64,000 bases of DNA from Phoronis australis (taxonomy: Eukaryota > Phoronida > Phoronidae). The stretch covers positions 504,438 through 568,437 of the forward strand of contig NMRA01000127.1 of NCBI GenBank assembly GCA_002633005.1, written 5' to 3'. Within the stretch, counting starts at the first letter, position 1, and each line of letters begins with the position of its first letter. Made by a program: the position numbers and the translations under genes. Positions 1 through 37,970 of this stretch are shown here, one piece after another. The notes beneath the pieces were generated by a model. The model was given only the letters and a program-made list of their open reading frames with translations, made no database searches and was not told the origin of the DNA.

Positions 1-3000
1 GTTCGGATAAACCCCGAAGGGAGGACCATTGAGTGGTTAAAAAATTTGTCTGAATAATTAGTAAGATTCAGATTGTAGCAAGCCCTTGACTGAGTATAGC
101 GATTTACCGGTAACATTTTATAGATTGAGACCATTTTAGGTTATCTAGGACATTAAACGACCTCAACTCCAAGTCAAGTATTGAATATACTATGCTTTGT
201 CGACCATTAAAAGTACATATTTTCTGAAAGGAGAAAGTTCAAGGATTCTACAAATATGTTTTTTACTACTGTGTATTTATTGTTGTAACGTGACCATGTT
301 CTTAAGTCAAATTGTCATGTGCAAAGCTGGTACATTCGTAGCAAAATAACCTCATAGAAACTTAACGTTTTGTCTCAAATACGCTGTACGGAATTTTTGA
401 TTATTCACTTAATTCGGGTTTTATACCAAGTTAACTCGCAAAAACACGAGGCATTTTTGTAAAAAAACGGCGGTGTCATTTGTACACGAAAACTAGACAT
501 TTTAAAGCAGTATAACAATGTTGAGACAATCGACAATCTTATTGAATTTAATGAAATCATGATATCTGAGTCCCTTGATTGGTGCCCTACAAAGAAGTTG
601 TGATCTTGATGGTGTTTAAATTGCCTTTTTTCCATTTACACTTTTGGCTTCTGTGATCCAAGGTGAACCTGCTTATCTCCTAGACACCTATAGTAAACCC
701 CTGGCCCCTGATCCCTCGGGTTGGCCATTTCCATCTTTAGTGTTAGTGTGTTTGTTTGTTTGTGTGTTGGTGTGCAGGGTATGCATTGTTCCTCCCTCAT
801 GGCCTGCATAGGTGTTTTTGTTCTCGCTATCAGTGTTCTTTGATCATTTACATTGTTCTTCTCTTAACCAATTGTAGTTCTTTTCTTGTTTACTTCGTTT
901 CAGTTATTACAATCTTTGTTTTTTTCTCGTCTACCTCATTACGTTTTTTATGAACATTGTTTTTCTCCTAAACAATTGTTTGTATTGACTAGCTCAACTG
1001 CTGGCAAGCGGTTTCTTCGCGTACTTTGTAACTGGTTTGTTCAGGGGCGCGAAATGAGTCCCACATCGAATGTTAAACTTGGAAGTATGACAAAGGGATA
1101 CATTGTAAATTAACTTTGGAATTTTACTGTAGGAAATATCAAAGAATATCATGTGTTTTCATGATGTCTTTTTTTTCATAAAGTTGGAAAGCAGGTATTT
1201 TGGACTATATGTATGAATACTGCTGCGAATCAACGTGAGAAATGATTTGAGTTTACAAGAACTAAACTGCGGTTAGTGAGGAAAGAACTGTGGCTAGTAA
1301 GAAAAGAAGTATGTGAATAAGAAGAGGGCTTTCTCAATGCTAATGCCTGTGAGGGAGGAAGGTGCGTGCGTGTGTGCTTCCCAGTGGGTGACTAACCGGA
1401 CTGGATTGGTGGCATCCTCGTTTCACTGCTGTAGACTGGATACCCAAGGATATGTCCTCTGTGGTCTTGTTGAAACAAAGGATGTATCGCGTTTCCAATG
1501 TGGTTATTTTAAGGGCATAATGCCCAAACGCCTAATGACTGTACAATAAGGCGGACTGTAGAAATGGACTGTGGAATGTGTAAGTCATTAGCGTTAGTGA
1601 TTTGAAATGCAGGCGCGGAGATTTTACTAAACATAGTAAATAGTCCTACTATGCTCAGATGAACCCAGCTCTTCAAAAATGTATGAAGAAGCTTATCAAA
1701 CAAATGCTGTAAGAATTTGAGTACTAAACAGCTAACTGAACTAAGTTGAATAAATGACAAATCGTTTTCTTATGAAGTGGATAATTCAGGATCCGTGTGA
1801 GGGAAGTACATTTTACGAATAAAAAGCTCAAAAGTATGAGAAGTGCTGGGCATATTGAAATAATTTTAGAAAAAGCAAGTCTTGTCCTGAGTGTTGAAAA
1901 GAGAAAAACAAGAGGTTATATTTAGCACTAATGGGATGTGGTGTTATTTAAGTCTGTTGTATAGACCTCTCTGTGCTGATACATTTTTTCTAGGATGTTT
2001 GTCAGAGTAGTAGGAACGCCTATGGTGGCTATTTAGGTCAGTACTAATCACTAAAAATCCACTTTCAAAGACCAAAGCTTTGCTGCAAATGCCCTTAAAG
2101 TTTGCTAAAGGTTGTATGGCAACATCTGGGCTGTGAAAACAATTACGTAAAACATTCTTACTTTGCCCATACAGGTTAACACTCATTGCATGTAAAAGGA
2201 GAAACTAAATAATTTTGAATTTAGGTGGAGCGAATGGAGCAAAATACAAAAGTTATTAACATTTTGGGATGGAGTGAGGCCAAACGTTGTGGTTAAACTA
2301 AACTGAAATGGCAATAGTTATTTTTGTTGAGCATTTTGACAAAAGATGTCGACTTCTGTGTTGTATTCTATCCAAAACTGAAGATTTTTTAACGTCACTT
2401 GCATCACTCATTCAACCCTTCCTCACTTTTCTGTAGTTTCAGCTGTGTCTCACAAAAATACTGGCTATTTCCTCCTTAGGTTTACAGTATTGCTAAAAAT
2501 GCTGAAAATTCGAGAAAGTTTTGTTTGTGAAGAGTTTGTACCACAACCTGTATCATGTTTCTGATCCCTCTTCTCCTCGCGATATTTCAATTTGTTCCAG
2601 AGATGAATCCACCACCCACTTTCATTTTCTGTGATCAGTAGCCAGGTACTATGGCATTACAAGACTATCACGTAGGCCTCAACATATGACCGCCTACTCT
2701 TGTAGCCTCCAAGTCACTAGAGTGCAAGTCACTGAGTGTTTACTCAGAACTGATTACACATAAGTTATGAATTCACATTAGTCCATGAGCAGTGACCACT
2801 CCATGGACTGGGCAATTGGTAAATAGTTTGGTTTGAAAGGTAATGCTGTACTTAGCTGACTTTATGTGTATTTTATTGTATGATGCCAGTTGGTCAAGAT
2901 TTCATAAATCAGGGTCTTTTCCCACTCAGTCACTTATGGCGTTTTGACATAAACAATGAATTGGGATTGAGATTTCTCGTTAGCTTTTTACTCAGCAGTT

Positions 3001-6000
3001 GCTGTTGTGCGTAACAGTACTGTTGCGCTGTTGTTGATGTTTTTTTCAAATGTTCACTGTTTTGCCATTATTATCACTTTGTTTATTTTCCGGCTTTATG
3101 TACGGTGTACCTGAGTGCCGTCTTGTGAGATTTATGTGTATTTGTATACACACATTTAAATTATCCCTTTTCAATTTTGCAATGTTTGCAATATACTTGC
3201 AGAAATTTTCATTGGATGTTCGGTCGCTTGGGAAACTTTTAAGTCACACATTGGAAAGTTTCTGTGTGTTCAGAAAGTCACCATAGGATCAAGAAAAATG
3301 AATAGTTTTAAGCTACAGTATGTTTTTTCTAATGTTGATCAAATGTGATAAATATAAGACGAAATCGTTGTATTTGTGACATATTTTGAATGTTAGGATT
3401 GTGCTGTTAACGCCATCTGCCAGGTGTTCCACAACACTTGAGATAGGTGGACACCAACAGTACAATTCACCTTGACCTAGTAATTATTTTTATTATGACC
3501 AGCTATCAGCAGTTCAACAACCTGGTTGTTGACCCTGTCCTGTACAGAGTCTCATCTGGCCCTCTCTCTGTCACTGTCTAGCTGGTTTGGTTTGGCATTG
3601 GCCTGGGTCATGTCCGTCTGTGGTGACGTCCACAAACATCCTGTCTCTGCCAAGTTCAAACCTTCTGGCCAACCAGCCTGTTTAGTCTTGTTTACTTCAT
3701 TCCCACACTTTGTTTACAGTATTTCATTTGCCCAGGATTGTACAAAGCCTTCACATGTACTTGTATGTATTGGTAGGTTTTATTCTGTGCTTGTAAGCTA
3801 TATCCTGTGAGAGACTGTGGTCGTGGCTTAGGGGCTTTGTTCTTTGTGCCTGATGCTCTCACCAAAAGGACATCTGTCCTGTTTGTTGGTCTAATTTATC
3901 ATTAAGTGAAGGTCATTCGCTAATGGTTTTAATGACTTCAGCCAATGATCTTTTTATTGGAAAGTTCATATGTTCTGTAGATTCTAAATTTTGCCATGGA
4001 GTAGCAGTTTTTACACAGATAATCAGTATCTTTTGAACTAATAGCACAATTGAATAGTTATGCTTTTAGAAGAAATCTTGTTCTTTATTTGTTCATCTCA
4101 TTAACAAAGTTAAGTCAGCGATGTCAACGCCTATCTCTGCTTGTCATTGGTTTCATTTAATTCAAACTGAAAGGAAATTGTTTGATTTATAACTTCACTC
4201 ATTTCTAGTGTCTGGTCCATGAGGTCTTTAGTGATGACAGTACTTGTAATTTCGCATGTGGAAACAAGTGTACTTTATTTTACTTCACTTTTTTTCCACT
4301 GGTTATCTTAATTGTTGCTGTCTTAAAAATTGAGTCTATTACCAGTCAACGCATCTGACATTTCTGCTCTGTTGGCCTTAACTACTTCCTCATTTGACAA
4401 TTCTCATTTGCAATTCATTGCGTCATTCGGTAATTTCAATCTTGCAATAGATTCAAGTCATTATCACTTAATGTTAATTAGCCAGTTCAATGTATTTTCC
4501 TGTCTGTGTTCTGTTCTTGCTGTTGTTCATGAATATTACCACAACTTTGTGAGGGATAGCACACGGCTGACTAGATCCGCGAGTGCTTATTGATTTTAGC
4601 TAATAACTGAAGTTGCAAATCTCATCAATATCGGGCTGTTAATTACACTGGCATTTGTGGAAGAGATGTTAGGAAGTTGCAGCTTTGAATCATGTTTAGT
4701 TCTACTGCCTGTCACAGGGGGGCGTAACACTGTTGGCAATGCGCAGATCCAGGCCTTTTGTAACCTGTTGATGCCTGTCCATATTGCATTTTGTATAAAG
4801 AGACAATCCTGGTGTAATTGTTCTTACAGGAGGGGCTGGATACGTGCTTGGTGATGTTGATGAAGTACGAGTCCTCTTTTTTGTCTTATTCTGCACTTAT
4901 TTAGCGCGCAATATGGCCGACAAGTGGAATTTTATATTGACAAAATTCTCCACTAAAATAATGCTTAAGAAAATTTTAGTCCGTCACTATCCTGGATTGT
5001 ATTATGAAAATATCCTAAAGTATTGTCTTTATGTGTACCAAGGTAATCAGGTATTGAAAAAATGGCACTTACTGCGTATAATTAGTTGGAGATAAGTATT
5101 CCATCTATGTAGGTTGAGAACAGAATTGCAATGCTGTTCATATTTATGAGAATGAGTTTCAGGTAATTGCCAGGTATGGAAGTTGAAAGCTAGTAAAACA
5201 AGAGACAATTGGTTTTGTTCCAAATTAAAGACATGGTACTGTAGGTTAATATCCTGACTTGGCTCATTTGTCTTGACTTGTCTGGTCTTGGCTCGTTAAT
5301 GTTGATTTGTTGGTCTTGATTCATTGGTCGTTCATTGACCTTTTTGGCAAGGTAAACTATATCATTCTGCAGTGACATGCAGTGCAATAAATATGGTTAT
5401 TTATCGTCTCATGAACATTGTACAGTTAAATACGTTGTTGGAAAGTATTTATTACCTGTTGAGTAGCTCCGTGGGTTCTTCAGCGATTTGATAACGTTAG
5501 GTATTTAAGTATTCTTCAGTGGCACGTTCTTTCTGCTTGAAATCGCTGGCCAGATGAGCATCTTGGATTCAACAGATTGGGACAGAAAATGAACCTTAGC
5601 AGTCGAAACTAGCAGTCAGTGAGTGAGACTTTTGAGCTTAAGACAATTGTGGAAATGTTTTAACAGAAAATTGTTTTGAAGATCCGAAACCCTCTCGTAC
5701 TCTGATGCATTTCAGTGTCCTGAATAAAAAAATCTCAACGAATTTTTTCTGTAATCGCTAATTATTAATGAAAATCATTGAATTGCGTAAATATTCAGTA
5801 ACCATTGTTGCAAGCTCAGAAGGTGTCACTGTTGGTTGTTGTGGAAGGAGGTTGGCCTGTGATTGTTGTTAGTGTAACACACTGTCGACTTCTCCAAATA
5901 TTGATTAGTCTCTCATTGTCAGCTTGCAAGCGGTGTCAATTGAATATCGTGTTATAGTAATGATCAGTTTGTTATATACTGGTTTTGGTTTTTGATTGCT

Positions 6001-6973
6001 ACAGAATGGGAAATCTGGAAACAAAATATGTTTCCTGCTAGGGTCATTGCACGCGTCCAGAACCCTCGAGCTGTCATGTCCGTCCCAGCCGATGTGTGAT
6101 GGTAAAAAACTGGTGGTGTAAACCCGCGCGATTTATTAACCAAAATTAAACAAAGAGACTCATTAAAATTCATACTCAGTAATATGGTTGATGACTTAGT
6201 TTGCATGAATACAATTAATGAACAAAATATTCATTTTTTATCTTTTTAAATGCCGATTGTCTTGCTACCAATAATAGAAACTTTTCCAAATATTATATTA
6301 ATGCAGAGCAATCCAAGCTAATATACGTCACAACTTCCTAAATCTTGGTTTTTGTTGATCTATTGGATAATCTACAAAATATCGTGTCCATTATATTACC
6401 CTATGTGCTAAATAATGTAATTATTATCACAACTCTAGTCCAGTGGGCGGGTGCACACACGCGATCTCACCTTGGTAATTATTATTCAATCCGATTTTCC
6501 ATTTTGCTTTCTAGTTGTACCATTCTATGGCCAATCGTCTTAATATTTAATTCATTGCCTATAATGAGGCATTATGCTCAGGCTCTGCTTAATGTGCTGA
6601 GTAACTGTATTTAGTTCCGTAAGTTATTGTTTAGTTTTTCCTCACACATGATGTGTGCCATAGAAACACTTTTCTGTCTAGGCTTGGCGAAAGCGTATGT
6701 TTTCTAAGTTGATGCAATTTCTGTTTTTATCTCCAATTAGGATTAATTGGTTACCACATTAAAACGTTTTGATTTTAGTCTTTTATCAAGGCATTATTTG
6801 TGTCAGTATTGACTTTGTTTCCATGTTGTATAAAGACTGGGTGGTATCAATGTATTATTTGAAGTATAGTAATGCCTCATTGTTTCCATGTGGTATAAAG
6901 AATGTGTCTGATAGTGGTTCCACATCAGGTTCATTTATATTATGATGTGTCTGCAACAGAATGATACCATTTA

Positions 6974-7405
6974 AATGGCCATCAACCTGCCTTCCAGTTG
7001 CAGTAAAGTGGCCATCAACCTACGTACCACTTGCAGTAAAATGGCCATCAGCCTACCTACCATTTGCAGTAAAATGGCCATCAACCTACCTACCAGTTGC
7101 AGTAAAGTGGCCATCAGCCTACCTACCATTTGCAGTAAAATTGCCATCAACCTACCTACCAGTAGCAGTAAATTTGTTGCCAGTCTAACTAGTACCTACC
7201 AGTTGCAGTGAAGTGGCCATCAGCCTACCTAGTACCTACCAGTTGTAGTAAAGTTGCCATCAGCCTACCTAGTACCTACCAGTTGTAGTAAAGTGGCCAT
7301 CAGCCTACCTAGTACCTACCAGTTGTAGTAAAGTTGCCATCAGCCTACCTAGTACCTACCAGTTGTAGTAAAGTGGCCATCAACCTACCAAGTACCTACC
7401 AGGTG
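6974..7405. repeat. Minisatellite changing from 33-bp to 40-bp units
   Basis: Copies of a ggccatca-centred unit recur every 33 bp at 6977, 7010, 7043, 7076, 7109 and 7142. A degenerate unit follows, and then copies recur every 40 bp at 7215, 7255, 7295, 7335 and 7375. The 40-bp units carry an added ctagta-type insertion and alternate gtggcc and gttgcc, giving an 80-bp higher-order period. Because 33 is a multiple of 3, two frames stay open, but there is no other sign of coding. Confidence 0.92.
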
Positions 7406-8517
7406 CAACATTCAACTTTTGATTTAGACCACTTTCCATTCCTAAATGAGCCTCCAGCATTGTTTCCTAGTCAAATTAGAGGTGATTTCTTAGCTTGGAA
7501 AGGACTGGCATATTCATTATTGCTGTGACCAGGCCTGTCATGCCGGGAGTGGCATTTTATGTGCCAAGCATTGTCTTGGGGAATAACTAAGTGAAGTGAG
7601 ATGGGTTTAATAGTGCTAACTATTTTAAGGCACTAGATAGAACATGCCATGTGTTTATAGCTTTTGGAGCAGACATGGAATGGTTTAAGCATCATCATTT
7701 TGAGGGTGTTTTTAAAATTGTTTTCATATAGATTTTTAAAACTGCCTTTCACCCTGTTTACTAGTTGGCTAAAAACAAATTGAATTAGGACTATAACTCT
7801 AAGAAATTTGATCTCGTAATATTCTTTTATGTGTATGAATTCCATTTCTATTACATGAATTTGAAAATGGCGCATGTACACATTGCCAGTGCCTAGAGTT
7901 TTCAGGTCATTTGGCAACAATTTAACATCGATAAGTCTGGTAATGTTTTTAAATAGTTAATTGCTTGGTTAAGGATTCAACATTTACAGTTAAACAGCGG
8001 AGTAATTTCCCTGTAAGTACAGCATTTCCCTGTTGAATTTTTAATTATAAAAAGTACTAGCAAAGCAAAAACGTTTGCAAACAAAAGCAATTTTGTGAAG
8101 TTGTCGTTTTCTTATATCATGAATAAGTATTAACGACTTTCGTGACAGTAATTGAGTGGGAAACGTTAATACTTTGGGAGCCACCACAAACGGATATCTA
8201 TAACCTGGGTTGTCTGCCAAAAGTGAAATTCATCTCGCATCGTTCATTGCTAACCGTAAACTGTGTTACAGTGATTGGTGTATATCTAGTGCACAGGATT
8301 AGTTGTTGTTAGGAGGAGCAATAATTAATTTTAATTGGTTATTGATGGTAATCGTCTAAACACTTGGGTCACCTCGCCGGCATACTGTGAAGATTTACGC
8401 TCGCAAGGAAACCAACACGTATGATATTTGCCTCACCGCTTTGCGAAGCAAAATCCTCACAGTTCGTTTTGTTGCAGATATGAGCTGTGAGCTGATCTCA
8501 GTAGCATTGAGGTGCAT

Positions 8518-8598
8518 AGCTCTCAGTCTGTTCTGGGCCTCGGTAGCTTTCAGTCTGTTCTGGGCCTCGGTAGCTCTCAGTCTGTTCTGGGCCTCGGT
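8518..8598. repeat. Three tandem copies of a 27-bp unit
   Basis: Units at 8518-8544, 8545-8571 and 8572-8598 read agct(c/t)tcagtctgttctg and then ggcctcggt, and are nearly identical. Two short antiparallel open frames here are by-products of the in-frame period. Confidence 0.9.
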
Positions 8599-10678
8599 AT
8601 CCAAAATTCTGTTATTTGTAGTTTGCCTTGAAGAAGTTGTGCTGTTGTACTTATCACGCTAGTACACATAGGGTGTAGTGTTATGAAGAAGTGATTGTGA
8701 CCCAATATCCAGGCCTGTGGCTGGCTGTTGTGTCTGTGTTGGGTTGAACAGACAGGAAGTGGCTTATTTGATCCTGAAGTCGGACAAAAGACACATATTC
8801 CTACTTATGTGGAGGTCATTTGCTGGTAGTTTCCAAGGTCGAATGCCAGCTAATAATCTGTAGATGCCCTGATGAAGATGTGTTTTGGAGTTCGTGTTGT
8901 GTTGAATTTTTGCATAGAAAACGCAAAGATGAAAGATTGTCAATGATTTCCTTGTTTGTCCATCATTGACACAGTTTTAGTCTTGACAAACGAGTGAAAT
9001 TCACTGAATTATTGACAGTTCAAATACAGATTTTGAACTACACCTCCGGGTTCATGTTACTGTTTCATGAAATGTGACTGAGGCTGAATTCAGAAATTTG
9101 ATTTCCACTTCAAATTTTTTGTAGTATGATTTGTTAGCACATTATAGTTTATCCATAATTTTCCAAGTTAAATGATTTGGTAGCAGTTCTGAGTGTATTG
9201 TCAGAGGCTGTGCTCTGCTGCATTGCCACAAAATTATTTTTGAAATGGCCAGGTGCAGCGTTGGGTGTAATACCACACTGAAGCCTTGAGTCACTTTCTG
9301 TGAAACAGGCTCCTGATATATTTAGATATGACAGCAAGACAAGACACGATAGAGTTAAAATTTTCTGAACCCTTTTTTAGAAATCCGGTTCATCCTGCCC
9401 AGTGTTCTTATTTACGTAATTAGAACCTATATGATCTGATGTTCAATTCAATAATATCAGTTGATTTCAGTAGCGTTAAAAACACTGACATGACTTCATG
9501 TCTTAAGGGGTAGCTGTTTTACAGGTGAAATTTTTTTATCTGATTTTCATGTGCTAGGTTTGATAGCCAGACAAGATTTAGCTACAGCAGCGATAAAACT
9601 GCCTGAATAATGAATGTGCGAAATCACGCCAGCAGGTGGCATCAAAAGTGTTTCCAGTCAAGAAGAGCGTTGTGGCTAATGATGATTAATGTATTATCTG
9701 TTTTGCTTTCTAATACTGTACCTTGAAAGGAACTTGTTCTGGAACAGTCAATATGGGGGCCTTATCCATGTTTGCCATAATTGCCCATGAGGGTGCCTGG
9801 CTATGTTGGCTTCTCCAGTGCAGTTTCTGAGGGCGTGTGTTAATTCATGAACATTAGTCTCACTAGGTAACTGAACTCCAGTCAACCCCTGCTTGTAAAC
9901 AGTCAAACAGTGGACATAATTATTCATGAAAGTGAATGAATAATCTATAAATTGGGTGGTGGGATTTGCAAGTGCCCTGGTTTGTTTATTCCTCAACTGT
10001 CAGGGGGCAGCACCGCTTGAGCGGTGAGGCACAGATGGCTTGAGTTGTGAGGCACAGGTTTCATGGCTTGCAAAATGCTCGACTGTTTTACTAAATTAAC
10101 TGAACAGAATATGACCATGGTAATGCAAAGCTGTGTTCTACGTGCAAGGTGTACAGTAGTTTTGTGGATTTCTGAATTAGTACTGTTGGCACAGTTATAT
10201 TTCTGAACATTTTAACTCCGGAAGTAAAGGTTAGACAAGTGTTGCTTTTGTACTCGTCTGTTAAAATGATGAATTTACCTCATCATTTAAACCGTGTAAT
10301 TGTTTTCTTTGGTATATGCAATATCCAGTCATACTTGGAAAACAGTTTTTGTCTGGGTGTGCCTTGGCTTTCGTATTCCTTTACTCCATAGAAATTAGCT
10401 GTGACCTAGCATACCTTGTTAAACGTCAAGATGGAATTTTAGCATTCCAGCTGACCAACATTTTCCAACCCCTTAACACCGAAGCATCGACGTCAGTGGT
10501 AAAGGTCTTACAGTCTAGTTCTACCCTCTTTTAGCAAGGTCTTGGTTATTGCCATAGCACGTTCCAGTTGCCTAGATATTGTATGTGGAGTGCATATTAA
10601 GCATTATTTTCCTTATGGTTAATACCATGTTAATGTATTGGCAACTGGTTTTATCACATGCTTACCTTCTCTCTGCAG

Positions 10679-34460
<23,782 letters not shown>

Positions 34461-35091
34461 ATGAACAGTGGCCAATGTTCTCAACCTGTTGATAGCAGGA
34501 GAATTAGGCAGGACTAACTTATGTGGAGTTTTGTCTCAAAATGGCAGCAAGATTGTGGCGAGCAATTTGGAACTTTTACAAAAGTCAATGGACTCGTGAG
34601 TTGTTGCCGTTTCCAAGGAAACAGTGACCAAACATTGTATTCAGTGATGGATGGTTGTTGGGAGCGAATCTTTTCACCGAAACGCAGCGTTGGATGTGTC
34701 CAGATTACCGAGGTTGTGGGAACAGGTTGTGTCGTGGTCCAATTGTGCGCTGTTCATGACCAACGTTTAAGGGTGCGCGACGTGTTGTACATAGAAATTG
34801 ATGTAGTCGCCTGCGTGTGTGTTTGACAACTGTACATACAATAGAACAAAAATATGTTAGAAAGAGCCAGGATGTCCTACTACGGGCTGTAAGCCATTCA
34901 ACCATATGTGTGAACTGCTTCTAAGAGATAATTTTGGAAATATTTTGGTTTTTTGTGTCTTCCTAAGTTGAGCGGCATACCTCACCAGTGTCTCTCTGTG
35001 CCTATATCTTTAAGATGAACAATGTCATATCAAAAACGTGTGTTTGGTTAAAATCAAACTACTGGTTTTTGTTACCACTTTAGGTGAAAGA

Positions 35092-35097
35092 AATAAA
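35092..35097 (+). promoter_or_regulatory. Possible proximal polyadenylation signal for ZMIZ
   Basis: An AATAAA hexamer about 630 nt after the stop, followed by a T-run. It would give a short 3' UTR isoform. There is no direct evidence of use. Confidence 0.3.
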
Positions 35098-37248
35098 ATT
35101 AATAGCAATTTTTTTTTTCTCAATCAAAAAGTGCTACTTATAATTATGATGAAATCTACAGTGTTGACTTTGTTGCAACAGTCTCAATTATGCTGGACAC
35201 ACTAAAAATATTTAAGCGAGTTATCATTATTGCAGTGTTAATAATAATGATTCTAATATATTGAAATTAATTTATGAAGTATTTTATTTTATGTATTTTG
35301 GATCTACTGTGGGATCGACAGTTTATTTATAGTGAACGTTTTCTGTGTATACCCATTAATTTATAAACTAGTTGTATGAAAGATTGTTTTAATTTAAGCA
35401 CTATGAGTTGAAAATTCATGGACATTTTAAATTAAATACAGTTTGTGATAGTGTTTTCCAAAGAAGCGTCTCATTTTACTTATAAAAGGTGGTGGCATTG
35501 AGTAGCGAGCCACGCAATTGGTGTATCCTTGAGCTGGTATGGTCCAGTATAGCTGTGTACAGAAATGTTGTATTTTGTGGTATGTTCTTGTTTTAAGGGC
35601 CTGTGCTTTGTCTGCCCAGTACGTATTATTGATGATAATCAATATTAATAATGTTATTGGATTAAGAATAGGGTAGGCTTATTAAATATTTGTAAATATA
35701 TTTTAATATCGAATACTCAATCATGGCTCTTATAGATGTTGTAGTAAGCTTTTAATGTGAACAATTTGTATTATTTTATTACGAGTAGAGTGGGCTGGTT
35801 GCGTGTTTTAGTCAATGGACCATCGCTAATACTCTGCGCAACCAGATTATTTTTATCAAACGATTTTATTACATTCTAAAAATCCTTTAGGTTCATGCAA
35901 CATATGAACCATTGTCACGAATTTTTCTAGTCATTTCTAAACAAATATAATTGTTCGCCTAATTTCTAAGCTTTGTTGAAATTGGAATCAAACAGTATTA
36001 TTGCGTTTGAACCGTGTGTAGTCCATTATTAGGTCATGCCTTTGTTGCTTTATACTACTAGGTGCTTGGCAGAATTTGATAATCGTTATTCTTATGAAAT
36101 CTCAGTCGTACAGCTACATTTTAATACTGCCCATTTTCATATCATCTCAACATATCAGTGTTGAGTAATATCTCGGAATGGCATATCTCTAGTGTTTTCA
36201 TCGATACCCGCTTTTAGGACTACCATTCGCAGACTTGAATTTTTTTATTGACCGGCTGTTCCTGTTCAGGTCTCACTTATTCATGTTTGTGCAAATGAGC
36301 TTAAGGTCAAGTAGTAGATTGACCTTCTCCCTTGTCAAAGCAGTTATCATTAACTGTTGTTGATGGTTCAGTTCAGCTGGCAGCATTACCGAAATATACA
36401 GTTTTGCTTGGATGACAACATAGTCTCGATCACTGCGTTTTAGTTGACCGGATTTGGAAACTCATACTTTTTTGCAAACTGAATGTCTGTCTCCACATAT
36501 TGCCTTAAAGCTATGTGTATATATACGTGTTGGAAATTGTAAATAAGTCGTGTTCATGATGAAAAGCTTTGAGATGACACGTCATTCAGCTGTCTTATAA
36601 AGCCTTGTGTATGCGCTGTACGTTTTACTTGATTTATTTTTGAAAGATCTATTTTACATCTAACCTGAGTTTGAGTAGTTTATATGAAATGAATATTTCT
36701 TTGCTACATCCAGTGTTTTCAACTTTTCTAAGGCTGAACATGTGTCGCCCCATAGCTTGGAATGTCTTAAACACAGCATGTTTGTGGAAGCAGGTACGGG
36801 CAAATGGTCAGAAATTTGTGCGCAGAGTTATTTAAAATGTATTACTTAGCTGAAGACGTGCGAGTCGGGGTTTCAACACAACATAGCCTCAGAATTAATA
36901 CTGGGTAAAACTCTACAGCAGTGTATTTTTGAAGGTATTCGTATGTTGTGTGACCACGTGCTTGCGTTTTCAGGCGTTTCTTGCGTATACGCAACGCAGC
37001 CCTGACATCTCATTCATCACCTTGAAGCTCTCCCTTGAACTCCAAAGGAATTCCGTGATATACCACCATAATTTTAACCTTCTAATGGTATGGAACAAGA
37101 ACCCAGCGTCCACAGACGAGCTGTGTTACACAATGAAGCATTAGATGGCTTGTAGACTTGTACAGATAACGCGTGCAATCCTCTAGTTGTTTTATGCAAC
37201 TTTGTGATTCTGCACCAAAATGTAATTTAGTTGCCTCATTATTTATCT

Positions 37249-37254
37249 AATAAA
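37249..37254 (+). promoter_or_regulatory. Polyadenylation signal AATAAA for ZMIZ
   Basis: A canonical hexamer, with a GT-rich element within about 30 nt downstream. It is the last strong signal before the convergent gene. Confidence 0.55.
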
Positions 37255-37970
37255 ACTCTTGGAAACTGAATGAACATGTTGTTATATGTGTCTGATTTTT
37301 GAAGCAAAACTAAAACAAAAACATTAAAGAATTTACCATTGTGTTTCATTAATAATATATCGGACCTTCAAGAATAAGGCAAAAATTCAGACCAGAATAC
37401 TTGCACAAATTCAGAACATCCACCACTTGAGGGAGCCACAGTCTTGGGACTAAAACTAGACCTTCAAATCCTTTACACAATGGCTGCACTTGACTGACAT
37501 AGGTTTGTAAGCCATAAGTTTTCATAGAGCATCAATAGAGTGCCTCCTGTAGTTGAGCAGGTGAAACTTGCCAAGTCAATCAAGTGTACCCAATGAAATG
37601 CTCTGTGGTAACACAATACCATTGTCTAACACGATTTGGTGTAAGAGAAGTGTTGAAAATCAATAAAAATCTCACTACACATCTCGAAGCTACTCAACTT
37701 AGCCATTAATCGGCACAACTTGATTAATGGAATGTCAGAAAAAAACTTTATAATATACTTAGTACAAAAACAGTCGATACCAAGAAATATACTCCATCAT
37801 GTGACTGGAAGCTTTAGGTTTTCTTAGAATAAATATCAGAACAAAACAAATTGACTGTAACAGAACTAGTAAAGAGACTCATAACGAAATAAACAAAAGT
37901 AAGTAAAAACTGACATTCATCACGTTCGTTAATACAAAAAGGGTATTTTATAAGCATTGTGACTCACATT

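Larger units (their letters stand above)
1..10678 (+). other. Presumed ZMIZ intron upstream of the first visible exon
   Basis: No conserved coding segment was recognised. In particular nothing resembles the N-terminal ZMIZ motifs that should precede 10679. Open frames here are short, AT-rich and unlike any protein I know. The contents are a minisatellite at 6974-7405, a 27-bp triplet repeat at 8518-8598 and unique-looking AT-rich sequence. Confidence 0.6.
34461..37272 (+). other. ZMIZ1: ZMIZ 3' untranslated region (inferred)
   Basis: About 2.8 kb of AT-rich sequence follows the stop, with no open frame of note. The AATAAA at 37249-37254 is followed by a T/G-rich stretch (tgttgttatatgtgtctg), which fits a cleavage site near 37270. 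An earlier AATAAA at 35092-35097 could give a shorter form. Vertebrate ZMIZ1 also has a multi-kilobase 3' UTR. The exact end is inferred. Confidence 0.6.

Noticed and set aside
6961-7211. Repetitive peptide frames (KWPSTYLP-type)
   Set aside because: They arise from a 33-bp minisatellite whose period is a multiple of three. There is no start context, splice link or family match.
8387-8662. 91-codon + and 69-codon - frames with repeats
   Set aside because: Both are explained by a 27-bp tandem repeat.
1-10678. Search for N-terminal ZMIZ exons or an independent gene in the first 10.6 kb
   Set aside because: None of the expected N-terminal motifs was found on either strand, and the open frames are short and unconserved. 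A very small exon could still have been missed.
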